Shown here one piece after another: positions 1-7,991 of a stretch of 39,485 nt of DNA. The notes under the pieces were generated by a model. That model was not told where the DNA came from and made no database searches. It saw only the letters and a list, made by a program, of their open reading frames with translations. The stretch's first letter is position 1. The number at the start of each line of letters is the position of its first letter. The position numbers and the translations under genes are program-made. The stretch is taken from NCBI GenBank assembly GCA_017513965.1, contig JAFWMI010000163.1, forward strand, positions 1 through 39,485, read 5' to 3'. Source of the DNA: Atopobiaceae bacterium (lineage in GTDB: Bacteria > Actinomycetota > Coriobacteriia > Coriobacteriales > Atopobiaceae).

Positions 1-174
1 TGCGCCAGCGGCAGGGCCGGCAGAACCGGCACGCCGAATGATGCTTTCGGCACGCCCCTCAGAGGAGTGCTCGAGCGTCTCCATAACCAGGTAGGTAATG
101 AGCAAAAACGGAATGAGCTGGAGCGCATCTTTAACGCTGTCTACAAGAATGTCCTGTATGAGGTCGAGGGTCAC
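1..174 (-). CDS. N-terminus of a putative 10-TM heavy-metal/manganese exporter (ArsP_2-like), partial
   Basis: The first 58 codons of a minus-strand gene run off the left edge. It starts with GTG at 174, preceded by a good ribosome site (GAAAGGAG, 5 nt upstream). The peptide opens with an amphipathic stretch (VTLDLIQDILVDSVKDAL), then a hydrophobic helix (LIPFLLITYLVMETLEH), then a basic/polar loop. The pattern LIPFL-x-TYLVME-x-LEH is how I remember the start of the putative manganese transporter / arsenic efflux family, an inner-membrane exporter of about 10 helices. The assignment rests on this short motif alone. It lies 89 nt downstream of truA and probably has its own promoter or reads through from truA. 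Confidence 0.6.
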   Translation of the reverse strand, partial: MTLDLIQDILVDSVKDALQLIPFLLITYLVMETLEHSSEGRAESIIRRAGSAGPAAGA

Positions 175-195
175 GAACGCTCCTTTCAATACATG

Positions 196-216
196 AGAAA
201 TTGTTCATGCATTTCT
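196..216. repeat. 6-bp inverted repeat in the exporter leader
   Basis: AGAAAT (196-201) and ATTTCT (211-216) form an inverted repeat just upstream of the exporter gene's ribosome site. It could be a metal-regulator operator or a small mRNA hairpin. No known operator consensus was recognised, so its role is open. Confidence 0.25.
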
Positions 217-244
217 ACCTGCGGTTATATCATATAAGCAACTT

Positions 245-262
245 GGCTATACTAGCATAGCC
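245..262 (-). terminator. Short hairpin directly after truA
   Basis: GGCTAT (245-250) pairs with ATAGCC (257-262) around a 6-nt loop, directly abutting the truA stop codon. There is no clear U-tract on the minus strand, so it is at best a weak terminator. Confidence 0.35.
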
Positions 263-1078
263 TTACGAAGTCCACGCCCGCAGCGCCCCATCTTCATAAC
301 GCACGGATTCAAATACCAGCCCCTTTGCCGGCGCCGTGGGGCCAGCGGCCCTGCGATCGCGCGCCTCGAGCACTTTCCTCACCCAAGAGGCAGGTCGATT
401 CCCCCTTCCCACCTCAACGAGCGTGCCTACCATAATGCGCACCATGTTGTGCAGGAAGGCATTCCCCTCAACCGTTATGGCCACAAGGTCTTCGCCAACC
501 TCGTTCCTTTGGCACACCACTACCTCATGCAGCATACGGCTGGTGGAGCGACCATCCTCCAGCAGCTTTTGTGCCGAGCTCACCTTGCAAAAACTCCTAA
601 AGTCGTGCTCGCCCACCAAGCACGTGGCCGCCTCGCTCATGGCCTCAACGTCTAGGGACGCATGGAGCCACCAGGCGTAGTCCCACGCCAAAACAGGCTG
701 TGCATTCCCACACGCAATCCTGTACGTATAACGACGGCTTAGTGCATCAAAACGTGCTGAGAAGCCCTCAGAGGCTCTGTAAAGCCCGCGGATCGACACG
801 TCCTCTGGAGTGAGCGCCATAAGCGAACGCCATACTCTGCGCGGCTCCCTGCCATCGAGTTCCTCGTGCCATACGGGTAGGCTCACGTACTGCTCGAGCG
901 CCGATACTCCCGCGTCGGTTCGTCCGGCACATGTGAGGTCCACCGGACGTCGAAAGAGCGTCTCCAACGCCTGGCGCACAGAACCCGCCACTGTCCGCAT
1001 GTCCTCCTGCTCTGCATAGCCAGAGAAGTGAGCGCCACGATAACCAATTTTGAGTACGAGCGTCGCGTCGGTTTCCAC
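263..1078 (-). CDS. truA: tRNA pseudouridine(38-40) synthase TruA
   Basis: TruA isomerises uridines 38-40 in the anticodon arm of many tRNAs to pseudouridine. The catalytic signature CAGRTDAGVSAL is present, followed by SFCKVSS in the middle and the C-terminal VEGNAFLHNMVRIMVGTLVEVG block that is conserved in the family. I place the start at GTG 1078 (271 codons), because GGAGGG lies 7 nt upstream and the protein then begins VETDATLVLKIGYRG, in register with other TruA proteins. The upstream ATG at 1132 lies inside the hairpin that follows rplQ and has no ribosome site. truA after rplQ is a common order in Gram-positive bacteria. Confidence 0.95.
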   Translation of the reverse strand: METDATLVLKIGYRGAHFSGYAEQEDMRTVAGSVRQALETLFRRPVDLTCAGRTDAGVSALEQYVSLPVWHEELDGREPRRVWRSLMALTPEDVSIRGLYRASEGFSARFDALSRRYTYRIACGNAQPVLAWDYAWWLHASLDVEAMSEAATCLVGEHDFRSFCKVSSAQKLLEDGRSTSRMLHEVVVCQRNEVGEDLVAITVEGNAFLHNMVRIMVGTLVEVGRGNRPASWVRKVLEARDRRAAGPTAPAKGLVFESVRYEDGALRAWTS

Positions 1079-1104
1079 TTCGCGTCCCTCCAAATATCGC
1101 AAAC

Positions 1105-1141
1105 GAAGGGGGCACGCCCCTCTTAGTGGCATGCCCCCTTC
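1105..1141 (-). terminator. GC-rich hairpin between rplQ and truA
   Basis: GAAGGGGGCA (1105-1114) pairs perfectly with TGCCCCCTTC (1132-1141), a 10-bp stem 25 nt past the rplQ stop. It likely ends or attenuates the ribosomal operon transcript. On the minus strand only CGTTTG follows, so it lacks a strong U-tract and read-through into truA is plausible. Confidence 0.6.
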
Positions 1142-1165
1142 TTAACCTATCAGCATCTAAGAATG

Positions 1166-1639
1166 CTACTCAGCATCCACCTCTGCTTCGGGCTCCGCCT
1201 CGACCTCGGTCGCCGGCTCCTCCACAGGCTCGGGCTCCTCCACCTTGGTAACCGCAGGAGCGGCCTTCGGCGCCACGGGCTCGGTAACGAGCTCAATAAT
1301 AACGACCTCGGCGTTGTCGCCCTTGCGACGGCCAAGCTTCATAATGCGCGTGTAGCCACCGTTTCGGTCGGCCCACATGCCCTGCGCGGCCTTCTCGAAG
1401 ACCTCGCGCACGAGCTCCTTGTCGCCAACCTTGGCAATCGCCAAACGACGGCTGGCAAGGTCGCCCTTCTTGGCCCACGTAATGACCTTGTCCACATCGG
1501 GACGGATGGCCTTGGCACGCGACTCAAGCGTCTTAATGCGATCGTGCTCAAAAAGGGAAGATACCAAGCTCTTCTTCATGGCCTTGGTATGGCTCGCATC
1601 GGTGCCGAGCTTCATTCCCCTCTTCTTGTTGTGCCTCAT
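1166..1639 (-). CDS. rplQ: 50S ribosomal protein L17
   Basis: L17 of the large ribosomal subunit. It starts MRHNKKRGMKLG, and the conserved GGYTRIMKLGRRKGDNAEVVIIELV block lies around residues 94-118. At 157 aa it is longer than E. coli L17 (127 aa) because of a C-terminal tail of about 35 residues made mostly of Glu, Pro, Ala and Val. Such acidic extensions occur on L17 in other actinomycetes. It is the last ribosomal gene of the cluster and lies 31 nt after rpoA. Confidence 0.97.
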   Translation of the reverse strand: MRHNKKRGMKLGTDASHTKAMKKSLVSSLFEHDRIKTLESRAKAIRPDVDKVITWAKKGDLASRRLAIAKVGDKELVREVFEKAAQGMWADRNGGYTRIMKLGRRKGDNAEVVIIELVTEPVAPKAAPAVTKVEEPEPVEEPATEVEAEPEAEVDAE

Positions 1640-1670
1640 GTTCTTGCTCCTATGCGATACTCAGCGACGC

Positions 1671-2612
1671 CTAAGCCTTAAGGCCAAGACCCATGGCCTC
1701 GAGCTTGTCTTTGACTTCCTCGATGGACTTGACGCCGAAGTTGCGAATATTCAGAAGGTCGTTCTCGGAGAACTCGACGAGCTGGCGCACCGAGTGGATA
1801 CCAGCACGTTTGAGGCAGTTGTAGGAGCGAACAGAAAGGTCCAGATCCTCAATCTGCTTATCGAGCTCGCTGTTGTCCTCCTCAACGCCAACGGCAAAGA
1901 TCGAAGTGTCCTCAACGGGCTCCTCTTCCTCGGCCAGTCCCATAAATGCACTCATGTGCTGGTTGATGATGTTCGCCGCCTCCACAACGGCCTCGCGGGG
2001 GGCCACAGAGCCATTGGTCTCCACCTCAAGCACCAAACGATCATAGTCGGTGTGCTGTCCCACGCGGCAGGGCTCAACGGCCTTGGCGCAGCGGCGAACG
2101 GGCGAGTAGAGCGAGTCCACATGAATCAAACCGATGGGGTCTCCGTTGCGCTCATTCTCGTCGCCAGAAACGTAGCCACGCCCAATACCAATGCGCATTT
2201 GCATGGTAAGGTGTGCACCCTCGCCGAGCGTGCAGATAACGTGCTCGGGATTCACAATCTCGAACTCTGCCGGAATTGCAAAGTCACCACCGGTTACCAC
2301 GCAGGGACCGTCCACGTTAATCGTGGCCATAGCCTCCGCGCCCGTCTCCATGTAGCGGAACACCAGCCCCTTAACGTTGAGGACGATGTCCGTCACGTCC
2401 TCATAGACGCCCGGCACGGTTGTAAACTCGTGCTGCACGCCATCGATTTGGATGGCCTGCACCGCCGCGCCCTCGAGGGACGAAAGCAGCACACGGCGGA
2501 GCGAATTGCCCAGCGTGTCACCATAGCCACGCTCGAGCGGCTCGGCGCTCACGCGCGCCAAGGTTTCGCTTATCTCTTCCACCGACACCTGGGGTCGGAT
2601 GAACTCGGACAT
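1671..2612 (-). CDS. rpoA: DNA-directed RNA polymerase alpha subunit
   Basis: The alpha subunit nucleates RNA polymerase assembly and contacts promoter UP elements and activators. The N-terminal dimerisation domain covers about residues 1-225, with GYGDTLGNSLRRVLLSSL marking the family. An acidic linker leads to the C-terminal domain, where RSYNCLKRAGI and NFGVKSIEEVKDKL match the DNA-binding determinants (E. coli R265 and K298 regions). I use ATG 2612 (313 aa), because GGAGG lies 5 nt upstream; a TTG four codons earlier overlaps that ribosome site. It sits between rpsD and rplQ, the usual alpha-operon order. Confidence 0.97.
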   Translation of the reverse strand: MSEFIRPQVSVEEISETLARVSAEPLERGYGDTLGNSLRRVLLSSLEGAAVQAIQIDGVQHEFTTVPGVYEDVTDIVLNVKGLVFRYMETGAEAMATINVDGPCVVTGGDFAIPAEFEIVNPEHVICTLGEGAHLTMQMRIGIGRGYVSGDENERNGDPIGLIHVDSLYSPVRRCAKAVEPCRVGQHTDYDRLVLEVETNGSVAPREAVVEAANIINQHMSAFMGLAEEEEPVEDTSIFAVGVEEDNSELDKQIEDLDLSVRSYNCLKRAGIHSVRQLVEFSENDLLNIRNFGVKSIEEVKDKLEAMGLGLKA

Positions 2613-2639
2613 GTATACCTCCAAAAATGCGGGCCGCTA

Positions 2640-3233
2640 CTACTTGGAGTAGAGCTCGACGATGAGCTGTGCGTCGATATCGAGGTCTATCTGATCGCGC
2701 GAGGGAAGCTGCAGCACCGTGCCACGAAGCTTCTCGATGTCCACCTCGAGCCACGAGGGAACGGCGACAGACTCGGTGCGGATCAGGGCCTCCTTAATGG
2801 GAAGCAGGTCCTTGAACTTGGGGGCAACCGAGATAACGTCCCCCGCCTTTACCTGATAGGAAGGGATGTCCACTCGATGACCATTCACCTGAATATGGCC
2901 GTGACGCACGGTTTGACGAGCCTCCTTGCGGGTGCGCGCAAAACCAAGACGGAACACGACGTTGTCCAGGCGCGACTCGAGAATGGTCATGAGGTTGTCG
3001 CCCGTGATGCCCTCGATCTTGAGTGCCTTGTCGTAGTATCCACGGAACTGCTTCTCGAGCACGCCATAGATAAACTTGGCCTTTTGCTTCTCGCGAAGCT
3101 GTGCACCGTACTCGCTCTCCTGACGGCGGCGACGACGCGGCTCACGCTTTGATTCCTTATTAATGCCCATTACGATGGGGTCGATGCCGAGCTGGCGGCA
3201 CCGCTTGAGGACAGGTGTCCTATCAACTGCCAT
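2640..3233 (-). CDS. rpsD: 30S ribosomal protein S4
   Basis: S4 is a primary 16S rRNA binder that starts 30S assembly and in many bacteria represses its own operon. The S4 RNA-binding domain is clear at about residues 88-150 (RLDNVVFRLGFARTRKEARQ, then HIQVNGHRVDIPSY). At 197 aa the length is normal. Only one cysteine is seen near the N-terminus, so this is the zinc-free form, although S14, L24 and L36 in the same cluster keep zinc ribbons. It follows rpsK by 19 nt. Confidence 0.97.
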   Translation of the reverse strand: MAVDRTPVLKRCRQLGIDPIVMGINKESKREPRRRRRQESEYGAQLREKQKAKFIYGVLEKQFRGYYDKALKIEGITGDNLMTILESRLDNVVFRLGFARTRKEARQTVRHGHIQVNGHRVDIPSYQVKAGDVISVAPKFKDLLPIKEALIRTESVAVPSWLEVDIEKLRGTVLQLPSRDQIDLDIDAQLIVELYSK

Positions 3234-3252
3234 AGCTACTGCCCTTCCTTAC

Positions 3253-3654
3253 CTACACGCGACGACGCTTGACCGGACGGCAACCGTTGTGCGGAATTGG
3301 CGTCTTGTCCTGGATACCCGAGACCTCAAGGCCGGCAGCCTGAAGTGAACGGATAGCGGTCTCACGGCCAGAGCCGGGACCCTTAACAAAGACGGCCACC
3401 TTACGAAGGCCATGCTCCATGGCTGCCTTAGCACACGTCTCAGCTGCAATCTGAGCCGCAAACGGCGTTGACTTACGAGAGCCCTTGAAGCCAACGGTGC
3501 CACCGGACTGCCAGGCAATCACGTTGCCCTGGGGGTCGGTGATAGAAATAATCGTGTTATTGAACGTGCTCTTGATGTGGGCCTGACCCACGGCAATGTT
3601 CTTGCGGTCCGCGCGACGTACACGCTGAACCTGCTGTTGCTTCCTCTTAGGCAT
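3253..3654 (-). CDS. rpsK: 30S ribosomal protein S11
   Basis: S11 lines the 30S platform and helps shape the mRNA exit/E-site region. Family signatures are [15 protein letters not shown] near residue 27 and the C-terminal [18 protein letters not shown]. The length, 133 aa, is normal. It lies 10 nt after rpsM in the alpha operon. Confidence 0.97.
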   Translation of the reverse strand: MPKRKQQQVQRVRRADRKNIAVGQAHIKSTFNNTIISITDPQGNVIAWQSGGTVGFKGSRKSTPFAAQIAAETCAKAAMEHGLRKVAVFVKGPGSGRETAIRSLQAAGLEVSGIQDKTPIPHNGCRPVKRRRV

Positions 3655-3664
3655 AATCTACTCC

Positions 3665-4036
3665 CTAGCCCCTCTTCCTGGCACCGATCTGGCGACGCTT
3701 GCCCTTGCGGGTGCGCGCGTTGGTGTGGGTGCGCTGACCATGGACAGGGAGACCCTTGCGATGGCGAAGACCGCGGTAGCAGCCAATCTCCATCAGGCGG
3801 GCAGTGTTCTGGCGAACCTCACGGCGGAGGTCGCCTTCGGTAGTGTAATTCTGGTCAATGAAATCACGCATGCGCGTAATCTCGTCCTCTGTGAGGTCCT
3901 TTACGCGGGTGTCGGGATTGACGTCGGCGGCTGCGCAGATAGCCTTCGCACGCGTGAGGCCGATGCCGTAAATGTAAGTGAGTCCGACCTCAACGCGCTT
4001 GTCGCGCGGCAGGTCGACACCGTTAATACGGGCCAA
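3665..4036 (-). CDS. rpsM: 30S ribosomal protein S13
   Basis: S13 sits in the 30S head, contacts the P-site tRNA and bridges to the 50S subunit. It starts [21 protein letters not shown], has the helix-two-turn-helix [12 protein letters not shown], and ends with the basic tail [20 protein letters not shown]. The length, 123 aa, is normal. It follows rpmJ by 15 nt. Confidence 0.97.
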   Translation of the reverse strand: MARINGVDLPRDKRVEVGLTYIYGIGLTRAKAICAAADVNPDTRVKDLTEDEITRMRDFIDQNYTTEGDLRREVRQNTARLMEIGCYRGLRHRKGLPVHGQRTHTNARTRKGKRRQIGARKRG

Positions 4037-4051
4037 CTTGGTGCTCCTCTC

Positions 4052-4165
4052 TTAGCCCTGACGCTGCTTGTGGCGCGGGTTCTCGCAGATGACGTAGACC
4101 TTGCCGTGGCGACGAATGACCTTGCATTTGTCGCACATCTTCTTAACAGAAGGGCGTACCTTCAT
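4052..4165 (-). CDS. rpmJ: 50S ribosomal protein L36 (zinc-binding form)
   Basis: This 37-aa protein begins [20 protein letters not shown]. It carries the zinc ligands C11, C14, C27 and H32, so it is the C+ form of L36. The start is ATG 4165, with GGAAAGGA about 6 nt upstream; the frame stays open further upstream, but that extension is not part of L36. The order infA-rpmJ-rpsM is standard. Confidence 0.96.
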   Translation of the reverse strand: MKVRPSVKKMCDKCKVIRRHGKVYVICENPRHKQRQG

Positions 4166-4288
4166 CGTCTGTCCTTTCCGGTAATGCTCATACGAACCTA
4201 GTGGTACCGTGCGCGTGGCAGGTGGAGCTGACACACGCTATATACTCGCCCAGCCGCTGGCGTGAATAACCGGCTGTATGGCGCTTCC

Positions 4289-4507
4289 CTACTTGTAGCG
4301 GTAGGTAATGCGACCACGGGTGAGGTCGTAGGGAGAAATCTCCACGACTACCCTATCACCTGGAAGGATTCGGATGTAGTTCATGCGAATCTTCCCCGAG
4401 ATCGTGCAGAGGATGGTCTTGCCGTTTTCGAGCTCCACCTTGAACATTGCATTGGGCAGGGGCTCAACGACCTTACCCTCGAGCTCGATTGCGTCCTGTT
4501 TACTCAA
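4289..4507 (-). CDS. infA: Translation initiation factor IF-1
   Basis: IF-1 is an OB-fold protein that blocks the 30S A site during initiation. The start is TTG 4507, giving exactly the standard 72 aa ([31 protein letters not shown]). AGAAAGG lies about 9 nt upstream, whereas the ATG at 4528 adds seven non-conserved residues and has no ribosome site. The core HISGK-type motif ([18 protein letters not shown]) and [10 protein letters not shown] are intact. The 186-nt gap to map and a promoter-like sequence upstream suggest that infA starts its own transcript here. Confidence 0.95.
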   Translation of the reverse strand: MSKQDAIELEGKVVEPLPNAMFKVELENGKTILCTISGKIRMNYIRILPGDRVVVEISPYDLTRGRITYRYK

Positions 4508-4544
4508 CCTATGGCACCTTTCTTCCATGTGACAGCAATGTAAT

Positions 4545-4573
4545 ACTCTACCGAATTACAAACCACATGGCAA
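4545..4573 (-). promoter_or_regulatory. Candidate sigma-70-type promoter for infA-rpmJ-rpsM-rpsK-rpsD-rpoA-rplQ
   Basis: On the minus strand TTGCCA (4573-4568) is followed after 17 nt by TAGAGT (4550-4545). These match 5/6 and 4/6 of the sigma-70 consensus. The predicted start lies about 30 nt before the infA TTG codon. It was found by eye. Confidence 0.45.
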
Positions 4574-4616
4574 CGGTGCATCGAATTGACACAAACTCAC
4601 GTCACGCCTACAGAGA

Positions 4617-4662
4617 CCAGTCCTCCCGAGCGCTCCACATGCAGCATGCCCGGGAGGACTGG
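4617..4662 (-). terminator. 12-bp perfect hairpin between map and infA
   Basis: CCAGTCCTCCCG (4617-4628) pairs without mismatch with CGGGAGGACTGG (4651-4662) around a 22-nt loop, and the loop itself holds CATGCAGCATG. It lies 31 nt beyond the map stop and upstream of the infA promoter candidate, so it probably ends the adk-map transcript. There is no U-tract, so a U-less terminator or an mRNA-stabilising structure fits best. Confidence 0.5.
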
Positions 4663-4693
4663 ACACTGTGACATATCCCTAAGATGGAGAGCC

Positions 4694-5476
4694 CTACACG
4701 CCACCTTGGAATGGGCACCAAGGGCCATCGGGATCCTCGGTGAGGATTACCGGACCGTCCTTGGTGATGGCGACCGTATTCTCATAGTGCGCTGCCGGCT
4801 TGCCATCGTTGGTCACGACGGTCCAGCCGTTGGCAAGCGTATGATTGCGATATGTTCCCAGCGTAATCATGGGCTCGATGGCAATCACCATGCCGGCCTG
4901 TAGCTTGACGCCACGGCCCTTCTTGCCAAAGTTTGGCACGTTGGGATCCTCGTGCATCACGTGACCCACGCCATGGCCCACGTACTCACGCACCACACCG
5001 AAGCCGTGCTTCTCTGCCAGCGTTTGCACGGCATGGCCAATGTCGCCAATGTGGTTCCCGGGAACCGCTTGCTCAATGCCAGCCTTAAGGCAGTCAAGCG
5101 TTACTTCGCACAATGCTTTGGTTTCTGGAGCGGGCGTACCCACGAAGAAGGTCCACGCGTTATCCCCCACCCAGCCACCTATGGTGGCACCCGTGTCGAT
5201 GGATATAACATCGCCATCGACAAGCATGCGATCCGAGGGTATGCCGTGCACGATCTCCTCGTTCACCGAAGCGCAGATGCTGGCGGGGAAGCCATACAAG
5301 CCCTTAAACCCTGGCACGGCACCATGCAATCTTATGAAGCTCTCTACCATCTGATCGATCTCGCGCGTGGTGACACCCGGGCGCACCATGCGGCCAGCAC
5401 GGCGCAGGACCGTCTTGGAGAGCGATCCTGCGGCCTTGAACTCCTCGATCTCTTGCGGAGTCTTAATATGGATCAT
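4694..5476 (-). CDS. map: Type I methionine aminopeptidase
   Basis: Removes the initiator methionine from nascent proteins. All family metal ligands are present: D94, D105, H168, E201 and E232, with H77 as the substrate-side histidine. The length is 260 aa. The ATG at 5476 overlaps the adk stop by 4 nt (ATGA), so the two genes are translationally coupled. It has no N-terminal SH3-type zinc extension. adk-map-infA is the usual order downstream of secY. Confidence 0.97.
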   Translation of the reverse strand: MIHIKTPQEIEEFKAAGSLSKTVLRRAGRMVRPGVTTREIDQMVESFIRLHGAVPGFKGLYGFPASICASVNEEIVHGIPSDRMLVDGDVISIDTGATIGGWVGDNAWTFFVGTPAPETKALCEVTLDCLKAGIEQAVPGNHIGDIGHAVQTLAEKHGFGVVREYVGHGVGHVMHEDPNVPNFGKKGRGVKLQAGMVIAIEPMITLGTYRNHTLANGWTVVTNDGKPAAHYENTVAITKDGPVILTEDPDGPWCPFQGGV

Positions 5477-6096
5477 GCGAGCACGCGCTTAACGTCAACG
5501 TACACCTCATCCACGGCGCGATTGCCGTCAACCGACTTGAGGATGCCACGATCCTTGTAATAGTCGATGAGCGGCTGCGTCTGGCTCTGGTACGTATCGA
5601 GGCGCTTGTTGATGGTCTCGGGCTTGTCGTCGTCGCGCTGGTACATCTCGCCACCGCAACGCGGGCAGGTCTCGGTCCCAGCAGGTGCGGTGTACCCACA
5701 GCTGCGGCAGGTACGACGAGAGCTCAGGCGATCGACAATCACGCTAAAGGGAACGTCTACGAGCAGCGCGGCATCCAGCTCCACGCCCATGTCCTTAAGC
5801 TCGGCATCAAGCGTCTCGGCCTGGGCGATGTTGCGGGGGAACCCGTCGAGCATAAAGCCCTTCTGTGCATCCGGCTCTGCCAAGCGCTCCTTCACGAGGT
5901 CGATGACCAGCTGATCAGGCACGAGTTGGCCGGCATCCATGAACGCCTTGGCCTGCTTGCCCAGCTCGCTTTGAGCCTTGACCGCCGCACGTAGCAGATC
6001 GCCGGTGGAGATGTGAGCAATGCCATACTCTTCCACGAGCTTTTGGCCTTGGGTACCCTTGCCAGCACCAGGCGCGCCCAAAAGAACGATATTCAT
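5473..6096 (-). CDS. adk: Adenylate kinase (zinc-type, long LID)
   Basis: Catalyses ATP + AMP to 2 ADP. The P-loop GAPGAGKGT is at residues 7-15, the AMP-binding STGDLLR at about 30-36, and GFMLDGFPRN around residue 80-89. The LID domain contains CRSC and CPRC pairs, the four-cysteine structural zinc site common in Gram-positive enzymes. The length, 207 aa, is normal. A strong AGAAAGGAACC ribosome site precedes ATG 6096. In most genomes adk follows secY directly; here a membrane-protein gene and a transposase unit lie between them. Confidence 0.97.
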   Translation of the reverse strand: MNIVLLGAPGAGKGTQGQKLVEEYGIAHISTGDLLRAAVKAQSELGKQAKAFMDAGQLVPDQLVIDLVKERLAEPDAQKGFMLDGFPRNIAQAETLDAELKDMGVELDAALLVDVPFSVIVDRLSSRRTCRSCGYTAPAGTETCPRCGGEMYQRDDDKPETINKRLDTYQSQTQPLIDYYKDRGILKSVDGNRAVDEVYVDVKRVLA

Positions 6097-6133
6097 AATG
6101 GTTCCTTTCTGCTAAAAATGCCATAACGTTAGT

Positions 6134-6164
6134 TTAGCGCTTCTTAAGGCCAAGCGCGCGCTAA
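6134..6164 (-). terminator. Hairpin between the membrane-protein gene and adk
   Basis: TTAGCGC (6134-6140) pairs with GCGCTAA (6158-6164), with an inner CTT/AAG pairing around GGCC. It starts six nt after the membrane-protein stop codon. A weak T-rich tail is seen about 20 nt further on. It could terminate or attenuate transcription entering adk. Confidence 0.4.
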
Positions 6165-6169
6165 GACTA

Positions 6170-7855
6170 TCAACACTTGCGGGGCAATCCCCGTGCGCTC
6201 GCGCCTACGGTAAGGGCCAAAACGAGAGCCGTCACCAAGCTGATGACTTCGGCCACGCGCCAGTGGAGGGGCTCAACGAATGTTACGGTATAGGTACCGA
6301 CGGCATGCGGCGCAAGCTCGATTGCCGCATAACCGTCGTCCCACTCAAGTGCCGCGCCCTCCTGCGGAACCAGTCGCAGCTGGTTATGCCAGAACAGCGG
6401 CAGGCGAACATGCTGGGGGCTCCCGGTTGTGTTGACTAACTCCACGCGCGTCTCCTGCGGGGTAACCCGGGCAAAGTCCCGTACGTCCACACCCTCGGGT
6501 GCCACGGGCGCGATTGCACGCCAGTTGTCCGCAAAGTCCTTGCTCTGCTGAATGGGCACGTACTCGCCCATGCCGATGTCATTGCCCTCCACCGTGGACA
6601 TGGAAACCTCGAGTGGTTCGCCAAGCATGGCAAAGCTCACCTCGCAGTACACGCCCTCGATCAGGCATAGCGCAAGACACGCAATCCAAAACGTACGAAG
6701 CCGCTCCGACGTACCGCCCAAGAGCACGCCCGCCAACACCACCAACAACAACGCCGCAATGCCGAGCAAGCGCCATGGGAACTGGATCGTAGCAAGTGGT
6801 CCCGCAATGCCCCAGGGAACCAAGCACGTGGTGAGGAGCAGCACGACCACCGAAGCCCAAGCAAACAGCCTGATCCAGCCACCAGCCGCCTCACTCCCCA
6901 ACGCACGCACCGACGGTCGACGCAGCCATACGAATGCGAGCACAAGCACCGCAAGCAGGCCCAATCCCATCTCCAATGGCATCTCTCCGAATGGACCCTG
7001 TTCAAGCGACAGGGAAAGCCCACGGAAAGGTTGGAAGGGAATGAGGAACTGACCGGGAAAAAGCGAATGCTCATATGCCGAGTTACCAAAGTACTTGACG
7101 CCTAGGTCGTGGTGCAGGTAGTAGTCAAAGAAGGGGACGAGGAAAGCAGCGCACAGCAAGAGCGTAAGCGCTGCCGCCTTGCCTATTGCCAGCCCCCAGC
7201 CATCCTTATTCCTATGACGTACCAGCGGGATCATGGCGAGCAACGATGCGGGAAGAAACATGACCACGCTCAGGATATGTGAATACACGACGCCGCTTGC
7301 GCCAATCGCGAGCGTCTTCCAGCCCGCACCCTCCGGCGTCGAGTCATCAAGAAACACCCGCCATAACCCCAAAGCGATGAGCGGTGCAAAGACGAGCGCA
7401 AGGTATTCTCCCACGGCGGCACGCAGCAACACATCACAGAGCCTATATGGCGCCAGGGTCCATAACGTGGCACAGCAAAGGCCACATTTCCATGAGCGGA
7501 ACACCGTCGCAAAGGCCCAGTACGCAACGAGTGCCGTCGCCATGTTAACCAACAGCACGAACACCACGTATGCCGGCCATGGATGCATGCCCAGCGCGAC
7601 CAATGCCCCAGGCAAATACAAAAACAAATCGGGATAACACACCCCAGAGGGATAGCCAAAGCCGTGTGCCTGGCACGCATAGAGCCGCACTGGTATAACG
7701 CCGGACCGCAGGCCTTCCGCTATGGACTGTATGCGCGCAAGATGGAAGGGAAGATCGTGATCGGGCGTCCACTTTGCGCTTGGCACAAACAGCGCACACG
7801 ATGCGAGCACTGCGAGCAACAATAACGCCGCGCCTATGCCAACCCGTCGCCTCAT
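6170..7855 (-). CDS. Multi-pass membrane protein, PTPS-related / GT-C-like family
   Basis: The product is about 561 aa. It has an N-terminal signal-anchor (GIGAALLLLAVLASCALF) and then an extracytoplasmic motif DHDLPFHLARIQSIAEGL. About ten further hydrophobic helices follow to residue 400, then a roughly 130-residue soluble, probably beta-rich, domain, and a last helix near the C-terminus. The acidic-histidine motif in the first loop and the overall layout recall the Pfam 6-pyruvoyl-tetrahydropterin-synthase-related membrane family and GT-C glycosyltransferases that use lipid-linked sugars; activity is not shown. ATG 7855 has GGAGG 7 nt upstream, so I prefer it over upstream in-frame codons. 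The gene is out of place between secY and adk, and a REP doublet lies immediately before its ribosome site. Confidence 0.7.
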   Translation of the reverse strand: MRRRVGIGAALLLLAVLASCALFVPSAKWTPDHDLPFHLARIQSIAEGLRSGVIPVRLYACQAHGFGYPSGVCYPDLFLYLPGALVALGMHPWPAYVVFVLLVNMATALVAYWAFATVFRSWKCGLCCATLWTLAPYRLCDVLLRAAVGEYLALVFAPLIALGLWRVFLDDSTPEGAGWKTLAIGASGVVYSHILSVVMFLPASLLAMIPLVRHRNKDGWGLAIGKAAALTLLLCAAFLVPFFDYYLHHDLGVKYFGNSAYEHSLFPGQFLIPFQPFRGLSLSLEQGPFGEMPLEMGLGLLAVLVLAFVWLRRPSVRALGSEAAGGWIRLFAWASVVVLLLTTCLVPWGIAGPLATIQFPWRLLGIAALLLVVLAGVLLGGTSERLRTFWIACLALCLIEGVYCEVSFAMLGEPLEVSMSTVEGNDIGMGEYVPIQQSKDFADNWRAIAPVAPEGVDVRDFARVTPQETRVELVNTTGSPQHVRLPLFWHNQLRLVPQEGAALEWDDGYAAIELAPHAVGTYTVTFVEPLHWRVAEVISLVTALVLALTVGASARGLPRKC

Positions 7856-7878
7856 CTTCACTCCTCCCATCCCCATTG

Positions 7879-7941
7879 TAACCAAAGAGGGACAGTCCCT
7901 TTTTGGTTACTAACCAAACGGGGACTGTCCCTCTTTGGTTA
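7879..7941. repeat. REP doublet, left side of the transposase
   Basis: There are two 31-bp near-palindromes, each beginning TAACCAAA and ending TTTGGTTA, at 7879-7909 (core GGGACAGTCCC) and 7911-7941 (core GGGACTGTCCC), separated by one base. The second is the inverse of the first. Each can fold alone, and the pair can form one long cruciform. Confidence 0.9.
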
Positions 7942-7948
7942 GTAAGAG

Positions 7949-7954
7949 TATAGT
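7949..7954 (+). promoter_or_regulatory. Possible -10 element of the transposase gene
   Basis: TATAGT lies 38 nt before the chosen ATG of the transposase. A -35 element would fall inside the adjacent REP palindrome and matches poorly, so promoter strength may be low or depend on the REP. Confidence 0.25.
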
Positions 7955-7991
7955 GATGCACCCTTATTCGAGAATTACGGGGGTGATGCTC

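Noticed and set aside
175..262. Metal-sensing riboswitch before the exporter gene
   Set aside because: The leader is under 90 nt and shows only a 6-bp repeat; it is too short and simple for a yybP-ykoY-type fold.
1377..3152. Long plus-strand open frame (591 codons) opposite rplQ, rpoA and rpsD
   Set aside because: It is the antisense shadow of three certain ribosomal/RNA polymerase genes; codon bias of GC-rich genes keeps the opposite frame open. No ribosome site or family pattern.
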